64,000 bases of DNA, taken from NCBI GenBank assembly GCA_031265355.1, contig JAISCT010000035.1, positions 1 to 64,000 on the forward strand. The letters run 5' to 3'. Positions 17,869 to 26,200 of the stretch are shown piece by piece. The position numbers and the translations under genes are program-made. Within the stretch, counting starts at the first letter, position 1; each line of letters opens with the position of its first letter. This stretch comes from Oscillospiraceae bacterium (GTDB lineage: Bacteria; Bacillota; Clostridia; Oscillospirales; UBA929). The notes under the pieces are model-generated. The model was not told the origin of the DNA. It searched no databases and saw nothing but the letters and a program-made list of their open reading frames with translations.

Positions 17869-20625
17869 ATGCCGCGCGACTACAATGACACGATACGCCT
17901 GCCCAAGACGGAGTTTCCGATGCGGGCCTCTCTGGCGCAGCGGGAGCCGGCCATGCTGGCAAAGTGGCAGGCGGAGCGTCTGTATGAGACCCTGATGGAG
18001 AAGAACGCCGGCTGTCCGCGCTATGTGTTGCACGACGGCCCGCCTTTTTCCAACAATGACATCCATGTCGGCACCGCCATGAACAAGATTCTAAAGGATT
18101 TTGTGCTGCGTTACAAGAATATGACCGGCTTTCAGGCCCACTATGTCCCCGGGTGGGACAACCACGGGCTGCCGATCGAGAGCCAGATCTTAAAGAGCGG
18201 CGGGGTCAGCCGGAAGGAGATCTCCGTCCCGGCGTTTCGGGACAAATGCCGCGACTTTGCGATGAAATATGTGGAGAGACAGCGCGACCAGTTCGTGCGT
18301 CTGGGCATTTTGGGCGACTGGGACAACCCCTATCTGACGATGGACCCGGCCTTTGAGGCCGCGGAGACGCGCATCTTCGGGACGATGTACGAGAAGGGCT
18401 ACATCTATCGAGGCCTAAAGCCTGTCTATTGGTGCCCGCACGACGAGACGGCGCTGGCCGAGGCCGAGATCGAATACCAGGACGACCCCTGCGACTCCAT
18501 CTATGTGAAATTCCGCGTCGAGGACGACAGGGGCCTCTTTAAGACGCCGGACGGCGCGTCGCCCGTTTTCATCGTCATCTGGACGACCACGACGTGGACG
18601 CTGCCCGGCAATGTGGCTGTCAGTCTGCATCCCCGCTTCGACTACGGGCTCTACCGCGTGGGCGGAGAGCGGTTTGTGGTGGCCGAGGCGCTGTTTGAAA
18701 ATGTGGCCGCCGCCGCCGGGTGGACCGGCGCCGAGAAGCTGGCTGTTTTCAAGGGCGCCCAGCTTGAGCGCGTGACAACGCGCCACCCGTTCCTGGACCG
18801 GGAGAGCCTTGTGATTCTCGGCGAGCATGTGACGGCGGAGAGCGGTACGGGCTGTGTCCACACCGCCCCGGGCCACGGTCTGGAGGACTACTTTGCCTGC
18901 AAGCCCTACGACCTGCCGATCCCGGTGCCGGTGGACGCGCGCGGGCACCTGACGGATGAAGCCGGGCCTTTTGCCGGGTTGTATTACGAGAAGGCGAACG
19001 CCGCCATTCTGGACGACCTGCGCGCCCGCGGAGCGCTGCTGGCCGTGGCGCCGCTCACGCATACCTATCCGCACTGCTGGCGCTGCAAGCATCCGGTGGT
19101 CTACCGGGCGACGCAGCAGTGGTTTGCGTCCGTGGATGCGATGAAAGCGGATGTGCTGCGGACGGTGAGGGACGTCACCTGGGTGCCTGGCTGGGGCGCG
19201 GAACGCATGGAGACGATGGTGCGCGAGCGCGCCGACTGGTGCATCTCCCGTCAGCGTCACTGGGGGTTGCCCATCCCCGTCTTCTACTGCGCCGCCTGTG
19301 CCGCGCCGCACATCACGCCGGAGAGCATCGGCGCCGTGGCGGCGCTCTTTGCCCGCGAGGGCTCAAATGCCTGGTACATCCGGCCGGCGTCCGAGATTCT
19401 GCCCGCCGGGACGGTCTGCGCGGCCTGCGGACACACGACATTCATCAAGGAAACCGACACGTTGGACGGCTGGTTCGACTCCGGTTCCACCCATGCGGCG
19501 GTGCTGCGGACAAACCCTGCGCTCACCTGGCCCGCCGACCTCTATCTGGAGGGCGGAGACCAATACCGCGGCTGGTTTCAGTCGTCGCTGCTGACGGCCG
19601 TCGCCACGAGCGGACAGGCTCCCTACCGGACTGTGGTGACCCACGGCTGGACCGTGGACGGCGAGGGCCGAAAGATGTCCAAGTCGCTCGGCAATACGGT
19701 GACGCCGGCCGACATCGTCGGACGCTACGGCGCGGACCTGCTGCGTCTGTGGACGGCGTCCTCGGATTATCACAACGACATGCGCATCTCGGAGGCCCTG
19801 CTGCGGCAGCTCTCCGAGATCTATCTAAAGATCCGCAACACGGCCCGGTTCATGCTGGGAAACTTGCACGGCTTCGACCCGGACACGATGATGTGCCCTA
19901 TCGAGGCGCTCACGCCGCTCGATCGTTTCGTCCTCTCCCGGCTGGCGCGCCTCGTGCAGCGGGTACGCGAGGCGTACGACGGTTTCGAGTACCATCCAAT
20001 TCTGCACGCTATGCACAACTTCTGTGTAAACGACCTCTCCGGCTTCTACCTCGATATCCTTAAGGACCGGCTGTACTGTGACGCCGAGGACGCGCCCGCG
20101 CGCCGCGCCGCGCAGTCGACGATGTATATTCTGCTCGACACCCTGGTGCGCCTGCTGGCGCCGCTTTTGGCCTTTACATCCGAGGAGATCTGGGCCGCCA
20201 TGCCGCACCACGCGGCGGCGGACACGCGTAGCGTGCTGTGCAACCCGATGCCGGAGCCGCCGCCCTTTGTCGTGATGGACGATACCGAAGCGGTGCGCTG
20301 GGAGCGGATTGTGGCCCTGCGGGACGAGGTGAACCTGGCGCTGGAGGGCGCCCGGGCCGACAAGCTGATCGGAAAGCCGCTGGAAGCCTATGTCCTGCTC
20401 TCGTCGGAGGGGGAGGAGTACGCGTTTTGGCAAAGCGTGCGGGATCTCCTGCCCGCCGTCTGCATCGTGTCCGCCGTGTCGGTCTCGCAGGGGGCGCGGG
20501 CCATCCGCGTCGAGCGGGCGCCGGGGGGAAAATGTCCGCGCTGTTGGGGCTATTTTACCGAAGACGGCGGCCATGCGGACCATCCGGGGTTGTGTCCGCG
20601 CTGTACCAAGGTCGTGGCAGGATGA
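17869..20625 (+). CDS. ileS: Isoleucine--tRNA ligase
   Basis: This 918-residue class I tRNA synthetase charges tRNA-Ile. The HIGH-type motif is HVGT (from His66, in DIHVGTAMNKILKDF); HxGT is a known variant in this enzyme. KMSKS is intact at residues 602-606. The editing domain is present, with TTTWTLPGN and TAPGHG visible. A Cys4 cluster lies in the connective region (CAACAAP, CAACGH), and a C-terminal zinc ribbon (CPRCWGYF, CPRC) completes the bacterial form. ATG 17869 follows GGAGGAG; an in-frame TTG at 17812 is less likely. No T-box leader fits in the 84-base gap. The stop overlaps the lspA start (ATGA). Confidence 0.97.
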   Translation: MPRDYNDTIRLPKTEFPMRASLAQREPAMLAKWQAERLYETLMEKNAGCPRYVLHDGPPFSNNDIHVGTAMNKILKDFVLRYKNMTGFQAHYVPGWDNHGLPIESQILKSGGVSRKEISVPAFRDKCRDFAMKYVERQRDQFVRLGILGDWDNPYLTMDPAFEAAETRIFGTMYEKGYIYRGLKPVYWCPHDETALAEAEIEYQDDPCDSIYVKFRVEDDRGLFKTPDGASPVFIVIWTTTTWTLPGNVAVSLHPRFDYGLYRVGGERFVVAEALFENVAAAAGWTGAEKLAVFKGAQLERVTTRHPFLDRESLVILGEHVTAESGTGCVHTAPGHGLEDYFACKPYDLPIPVPVDARGHLTDEAGPFAGLYYEKANAAILDDLRARGALLAVAPLTHTYPHCWRCKHPVVYRATQQWFASVDAMKADVLRTVRDVTWVPGWGAERMETMVRERADWCISRQRHWGLPIPVFYCAACAAPHITPESIGAVAALFAREGSNAWYIRPASEILPAGTVCAACGHTTFIKETDTLDGWFDSGSTHAAVLRTNPALTWPADLYLEGGDQYRGWFQSSLLTAVATSGQAPYRTVVTHGWTVDGEGRKMSKSLGNTVTPADIVGRYGADLLRLWTASSDYHNDMRISEALLRQLSEIYLKIRNTARFMLGNLHGFDPDTMMCPIEALTPLDRFVLSRLARLVQRVREAYDGFEYHPILHAMHNFCVNDLSGFYLDILKDRLYCDAEDAPARRAAQSTMYILLDTLVRLLAPLLAFTSEEIWAAMPHHAAADTRSVLCNPMPEPPPFVVMDDTEAVRWERIVALRDEVNLALEGARADKLIGKPLEAYVLLSSEGEEYAFWQSVRDLLPAVCIVSAVSVSQGARAIRVERAPGGKCPRCWGYFTEDGGHADHPGLCPRCTKVVAG

Positions 20626-21116
20626 CGGGTCTCTGGCAGGGACTCTCGGTGCTCGCCATTGTCGGTCTTGACAGGTATATCAAGTATTGGGCGGTGCAGC
20701 ATCTCGCGGGGCAGACGGTGCAGCCGCTGATCCCCGGCGTCGTGCGCATGATCTATGTCGAAAACCGGGGCGCGGCTTTCGGGCTCCTGACGAATATGCG
20801 CTGGTTGTTTTTATTCCTCACGGTGGCGGCTGTCTGCGCCATCCTCTGGGCGCTGCTGCGTCGCTGGCCTCAGACGCCGCTGGGGAGCTGGTCGCTGTGC
20901 TTCATTTTGGGCGGCGCGCTGGGGAACTTTGTCGACCGGGCCGCCGCCGGTTATGTGGTGGACATGTTTGAATTTTTGTTTGTCCGATTCGCCATCTTCA
21001 ATGTGGCCGATATCTTTGTGACGGTGGGCGGCGCGTTGTTTTGCCTCTATCTCCTGTTCCGGCACGACCGGCCCGCCGGGGGAAAGGATGGGGCGGATGC
21101 CGCGGCAGTACTTTGA
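20622..21116 (+). CDS. lspA: Lipoprotein signal peptidase (signal peptidase II)
   Basis: The 164-residue inner-membrane aspartic protease cleaves lipoprotein signals after lipidation, and would mature the lipoprotein encoded at 9849-10448. Four membrane helices are apparent. The catalytic Asp residues are Asp105 in NFVDR and Asp130 in FNVADIF. The NRGAAFG motif is also present. The start ATG 20622 overlaps the ileS stop. The 3' end overlaps the rluD-family gene by 29 bp, so the three genes form a tightly coupled set. Confidence 0.96.
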   Translation: MTGLWQGLSVLAIVGLDRYIKYWAVQHLAGQTVQPLIPGVVRMIYVENRGAAFGLLTNMRWLFLFLTVAAVCAILWALLRRWPQTPLGSWSLCFILGGALGNFVDRAAAGYVVDMFEFLFVRFAIFNVADIFVTVGGALFCLYLLFRHDRPAGGKDGADAAAVL

Positions 21117-22038
21117 GGCGGCCGCGGCGGACGAGGGCCTCCGTCTGGATGTGCTTCTGGCGCGCTCCGGCACACTTTCCCGGAGCGCGTTCGCGCGCCT
21201 CTGTGCGCAGGGCGGGGTGAGTCTCGCCGGCCGGCCGGCGGGAAAGAACCATCGGGTGACGGCGGGGGAGATCTTCGCGGCCGACTGGCCGGATCCGGCG
21301 CCAAGCGCCGCCGCCGCGCAGGACATTCCGCTCGACGTTGTGTACGAGGACGAGGATCTCATCGTTGTGAACAAGCCGCGGGGGTTGGTCGTCCATCCGG
21401 CGGCGGGGCACGCGACCGGCACGCTGGTCAACGCGCTGCTCCACCACTGCCGGGGCGGCCTGTCCGGCATTGGCGGCGTCGCGCGCCCGGGCATTGTGCA
21501 CCGGCTGGATAAGGACACGTCGGGCTTGCTGGTGGCCGCCAAGAATGACGCGGCGCACCTTGCCCTCGCCGGGCAGCTCGCCCGGCGTGAGATGACGCGC
21601 GTCTATGAGGGCCTGGCGGCAGGCGTCCTGCCCGATGCGCGCGGCACTTGGCAGGGCGCTATCGGGCGGGACCCGAAAAATCGAAAGCGTATGACAGTGA
21701 CGGTCGCGGGCGGCAAACCGGCCGTCACCCACTACCGGGTGCTGGCGCGCCTGCCGGGCGCGACCCATGTGGAGTGTCGGCTGGAGACCGGCCGCACCCA
21801 CCAGATCCGAGCGCATCTGCGCGCCGCCGGGCATCCGCTGCTTGGGGACAGTCTTTACGGCGGACCGGACCTGTGGGCGCTGCACGGGCAGTGTTTACAC
21901 GCCGCTTCGCTGCGGCTGACGCATCCGAGGACCGGCCGGCCGCTGTTGTTCGAAGCCGCCCGGCCGGACTATTTTGCGGCCATGCTGGCGCGTCTGGCGC
22001 CGCGGCCCGAGGAGAGGGAGGGGCCCGGGGGCGCATGA
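21088..22038 (+). CDS. rluD: RluD-family 23S rRNA pseudouridine synthase
   Basis: The 316-residue enzyme converts uridine to pseudouridine in large-subunit rRNA. An S4-like domain covers about 10-75. The catalytic domain contains EDEDLIVVNKPRGLVVHPA, the catalytic Asp141 in HRLDKDTSGL, GRTHQIRAHL and HPLLGDSLYGG. Its closest role is probably that of Bacillus YlyB, which also sits next to lspA. ATG 21088 follows GGGGGAAAGG; a second ATG at 21097 is possible. It overlaps lspA by 29 bp. Confidence 0.94.
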   Translation: MGRMPRQYFEAAAADEGLRLDVLLARSGTLSRSAFARLCAQGGVSLAGRPAGKNHRVTAGEIFAADWPDPAPSAAAAQDIPLDVVYEDEDLIVVNKPRGLVVHPAAGHATGTLVNALLHHCRGGLSGIGGVARPGIVHRLDKDTSGLLVAAKNDAAHLALAGQLARREMTRVYEGLAAGVLPDARGTWQGAIGRDPKNRKRMTVTVAGGKPAVTHYRVLARLPGATHVECRLETGRTHQIRAHLRAAGHPLLGDSLYGGPDLWALHGQCLHAASLRLTHPRTGRPLLFEAARPDYFAAMLARLAPRPEEREGPGGA

Positions 22039-22059
22039 ACCCGGGGGTGTACAGGAGAA

Positions 22060-22866
22060 ATGGGACAATTTGAGCATATCTTGCTGGCGTCCGATCTGGA
22101 CGGCACACTTTACAACCGGGCGCGGCAGGTGTCGGAGCCCAACCGGGCCGCGATCCGGCGGTTCACCGAGGCGGGCGGGCGGTTCACCGTGGCCACGGGG
22201 CGGGCGATTCAAGCGTTCGCACAGCCGCGCACGGAGATCCCGCTGAACGCCCCGGTCATTTTGGCAAATGGCGCGCTCGTCTGCGACTACGACGAGGGCC
22301 GGGTGCTGCGGTCCGTTCCGCTCGCCGGCGACTATCTGTCCGTGTGCGCTTCTGTCCGGGAAGCCTTCCCGGAGGTCGCCGTTGAGGCGCACCTGCTGAC
22401 GGGGATCTGGGTCGTCGGGAGCAATGGGTCGTCGCGCGCGCATCTCTCCGCCGTCCGGGTCTCCGCCACACAGGCGCCGTCTCTGGCGGACGTCCCGGGC
22501 GGCTGGCTGAAGGCGCTGTTTGTGGGCGAAGCGGCGGCGCTGCAGGCGTTGGGCGACTGGTTCCGCCCGCGGTACGGGGGTCGGTACGATCTCTGCTTCT
22601 CCCACGCGAACCTGTTGGAGATGCAGCACAAGGAGGCCAACAAGGGCGCGGCGCTGCTTTGGTTGGCCGACGCCCTGTCGATTCCGCGCGCGCGGGTCTT
22701 CTGTGTAGGCGATCAGGAGAACGACCTGCCCATGCTGCGCGCGGCGGTCTCCTTTGCCCCGGCAAACGCCGCTCCGGCGGTCCGCGCCGCGGTCCGCCGC
22801 ATTGTCTCCGACTGCGACGACCACGCCCTCGCGGCCGTCATCGACATTCTGCCGACATTTGTGTGA
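22060..22866 (+). CDS. Cof-type HAD family phosphatase
   Basis: The 268-residue HAD hydrolase has motif I DLDGTLYN near residues 13-20, with the nucleophile Asp and acid/base Asp of DxD. Motif II (VATGR) lies near 46, a C2-type cap fills the centre, and the late motifs KGAALLWL and GDQENDLPML are intact. Members of the Cof subfamily dephosphorylate sugar phosphates and cofactors such as PLP or FMN; the substrate here cannot be read. It closes the housekeeping cluster. Confidence 0.9.
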   Translation: MGQFEHILLASDLDGTLYNRARQVSEPNRAAIRRFTEAGGRFTVATGRAIQAFAQPRTEIPLNAPVILANGALVCDYDEGRVLRSVPLAGDYLSVCASVREAFPEVAVEAHLLTGIWVVGSNGSSRAHLSAVRVSATQAPSLADVPGGWLKALFVGEAAALQALGDWFRPRYGGRYDLCFSHANLLEMQHKEANKGAALLWLADALSIPRARVFCVGDQENDLPMLRAAVSFAPANAAPAVRAAVRRIVSDCDDHALAAVIDILPTFV

Positions 22867-22894
22867 GAATCGTTGTTTGGCAGTCTGAATCCCG

Positions 22895-22919
22895 CCAAAG
22901 AAAATGTACATTTCTTTGG
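22895..22919 (+). other. Inverted repeat after the HAD gene
   Basis: CCAAAGAAA...TTTCTTTGG forms a stem of about 12 bp with a one-base bulge and almost no loop. It shares its outer bases (GCCAAAGA/TCTTTGGC) with the stronger terminator at 23012-23051. No T-run follows, so it is a poor terminator alone and may be a relic of the same repeat. Confidence 0.4.
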
Positions 22920-23011
22920 CCCGCGATGCCATATTACAAAGCCTGATCTTGAAGAAAGCCGACAGTACGACAGGCGGTACGCCCACCGCCTTGCCCGATG
23001 AAAAATTCTGC

Positions 23012-23051
23012 GCCAAAGAGGAGGAGCCCACCTGGGCTCCTCCTCTTTGGC
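23012..23051 (+). terminator. Strong stem-loop ending the housekeeping cluster
   Basis: A perfect 19-bp inverted repeat (23012-23030 with 23033-23051) lies 145 bases after the HAD gene. No long T-run follows, but the A/G-rich outer arms make it a plausible bidirectional terminator. Downstream (23052-23126) is A/T-rich sequence with a degenerate copy of the sepF-downstream hairpin core at about 23084-23098, and no gene. Confidence 0.6.
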
Positions 23052-23126
23052 TAAAGTGGCAACTCAAGATTTTTGTTTTTATGGCTGCTTCGCGGCAATA
23101 AGGCACGATACAAAGATTTCTTTTTT

Positions 23127-23184
23127 GGCAAGATTAATACAAAATCGAATGCGCGGCTTGCAATTTCGGCATACAATAACAAAT
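23127..23184 (+). promoter_or_regulatory. Conserved 58-bp upstream element, copy A (before GH92)
   Basis: This A/T-rich block is 52 of 58 identical to 35874-35931 and closely matches 40676-40730. It lies 28 bases upstream of the GH92 start. It contains GAATGC and GCATACAA as outer half-sites and CTTGCAA in the centre. Conservation in three places, outside any gene and just upstream of three enzyme genes, points to a shared promoter/operator. Candidate boxes vary between copies (TTGCAA with AATAAT at 18-bp spacing in this copy), so I do not assign -35/-10. Confidence 0.7.
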
Positions 23185-23212
23185 AATGAACAAGATCTAG
23201 GAGGCGGGAATT

Positions 23213-26200
23213 ATGAAGAGGAACAAATCCAAGAAAATCATCTCAGTCGTCGTCGCTTTGGCGATGCTCGCGTCAATGTTTACACTTGGCGCTGCCGCGG
23301 TGTTCGCTGCCGACTCGGTTGACGAGTTTGCCTGGAACTTCTCGGAATTCACGGTGGGGTATCCGTTTGGCGAAAATATCGCAGCCGAAACGCAAAACAC
23401 CGTTGGCAAAGGTCAGATATTCTTTGCCAATATTGGGCACAAAGCTTTCACGACAGTTCACTCGGCAGGCGCTTTCGGCACCAACAGCGAAAGTGCCGGC
23501 AACATAGTTGCAGACGACCTGAGCACCAAATGGTGTCAGGGTGTTACGGCAAGCAGCGCCTGGTTCATTCTTGACGCCGGCGGATCGGTGAAGGCGCCGT
23601 ATTACGCCATCCGTGGCGCGAATGACGACATGTCTTATGCATCAACCAGGGTCCTACACACCTGGACAGTCCAGGGCGGCGACAGTGCATCCGGCCCTTG
23701 GACGACCATAAGTTCGCCCGGAGCACAGGGCGCCGGCTGGACTTCAAACTATCAGATCAGGATGTTTGACTTCGACAGTGACGCCATTCCGGCAGAAGGT
23801 TTCAGGTACTACCGGCTTCAAATAAGCCGTTATGGAAACACTGTCGGCGGCACAGCTCTCGGTACTTCAAGCAACACCATGCAGTTTTCATACTTCGGTC
23901 TTGTCACCGGCTACGACATCGTGGGCTCTGACGAGGAAACCAACTATTTATTGCCGCAGGTCGCTTCCGGCGTCAGTTCGTCGTGGGCGGGAAATCGAGC
24001 CACGATGAACGGGCCAAACGTTGTTACTGTGAACGGCAAAGTCGCAGACTCCGACAGCGCCGCGATCGCGGCCAAGAGCTACACCACCATCAAAAGCGGC
24101 CTGAACGTCACAGTCTATCCTGACACCAAATTTGGTTACATGTTCGCGCCTGAGGGCGTAACCGCAACCATTGCAAGCAATACATACGATTACAAATACC
24201 ACGGCGCCCACATGTCCGTTGATCTTAAGTTCTCCGACGGCACCCGTCTGAAAGACATACCCGATGCCATAGATCAATACGGCATCGGAATGAACCCGAC
24301 CGCGCAGGGCGAAGGCAAGGTGCTTAAGACCTACCAATGGAACTATGTGGAAAGTGAACTCGGCAAGTTCGCCGCGGGCAAGGTGATAACGGATATCATT
24401 CTCGGCTTTGAAATGCCTGACGCAACCCCGGGCCACAAAGCCGCCGGCTCATTTGACGACATCAAGATTTTCAGAGACGGCAGAGATTACATGCAAATCG
24501 AACCGGCGGATTTTGTTGACATCAGACAAGGCGCCAACGCCAGCGGCAACGCGACAGGCGCCCTTATTCCGGCGGTCGCAAGGCCAAACCCGTTCCAGTA
24601 TTGGGTTCCGACGACAACCGCCCGCAATGATGCCAACAAATACGCGTGGACCAACACCAGTATGCATGGCATCACTACGAGCAAACTGGCCAGCAGACAC
24701 ATGGGCGAGAGACTGACGTTCCTGTTTATGGCCAACTCCACAACAACCGAGTATACAAACACCAACGTCAATAGCGCTGTTAACAACAGCAACGCGAACT
24801 TCACGCATGACAACGAGTTCGCCATTTACAACTACCACTACGGCGTCAAGTTCAATGACGACGACGCAAAAGCGCCCGGCGTTACACTGGAAGTCACGCC
24901 GACCACATACGGCGCCGTATTCAGGTTTACATTCCCGGCCGACTCTGCTGCCAGAAACGTGCTTCTAGCGGCGCCGCATAGCACCTCCAACAACTACTCC
25001 CGTATAACGAACACTACGGGCAATGTGTTCGATGGCTGGTGTCAAAACGGCGCCAACACCAACAGTTCCACGACCGGCAATGGGTCTTTAAGACGCAATT
25101 ATCTTTACGGTGAGTTTAGCGCGCAGCCCACGTTCTATAGTCCCGCTGCCACCTCAATCAATACGCTCGCCAGCTTCCCAGATCTTGCCAATGGACCGGA
25201 TGGCTCGACAGTTGTTGAGATGAGGGTTGCCACATCATTCCTGAGTGAGGGACAGGCCAAAAAGAATTTCGGCATGGATATGATTGGCATTGATAAGGAT
25301 GACGATGTCTCCACTTGGACAGTGGCCGACGGCAAGTGGTTTGAAGCAGTAAAAACGGAAGCAAAGACGGAATGGAACAGGCTCCTCGGATCAGTTAAGA
25401 TTGAGGACCCGACCGCGAATTACTGGCAGCTCAGCAACTTCTATTCCAAGCTGGCGCGCGCCAATCTGTACCCGACTCTCCTGGCGGAATACACCGGCGA
25501 AGGATTGCAGGGCGGTTGGCAGTACGCCAGCCCCTACAGAGGGACTAACGCAACCCCTATCGCCATGGACGGTTATATGATCTATAACGAAGGATGGTGG
25601 GATACATTCAAGAGCAAATGGCCGTTGCTCGGTTTCCTGAGGCCCACGGCCACTGCGGATCTCACAGACGGTATCATCCAGCACTATATCGACCAAGATG
25701 GCCGCGGCACTTCAAACGGTACGCCTCAGGCGGCAGTATCCAACGGACATGCCGTGCCACGCTGGATCAACCCCGGCGGAAACAACATGATGACCGGAAC
25801 CAGTTCTGATGCAGTTATCTCCGATATGTTTACAACATACGATATCAACTTCGATAAAGTCATGGAAGGATACTTCTCATGGCTCAAGAGTTCCGCGGTT
25901 GTCACGCCAAACGCGGCGTACGGCGGACGCACCGGCTTGCACGAGGGAATTTTCAAAGGGTATCATCCCTGGGGTGTCTCGGCGCCTGCCGGCGGTGGCG
26001 GACAGCTTGACACCACATGGTCTTTGGAAGGCTATATCAATGACGCCGCCCAAGTCCATATGCTCAGGAAAATGGCGGCAGAAGTGGATGTAGAAGCCGT
26101 CATAGAAGGCTTTAGCGGCGCGTACTGGAAAGACAGATGGCTGGAAGAAGTCGTGTACTACGAAAACCGCGCTAAAAACTATGTCAACCATTTTGACCCG

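Noticed and set aside
18064-18075. HVGT in place of HIGH in IleS as a defect
   Set aside because: HxGT is a natural variant of this motif in many isoleucyl-tRNA synthetases, and all other motifs are intact.
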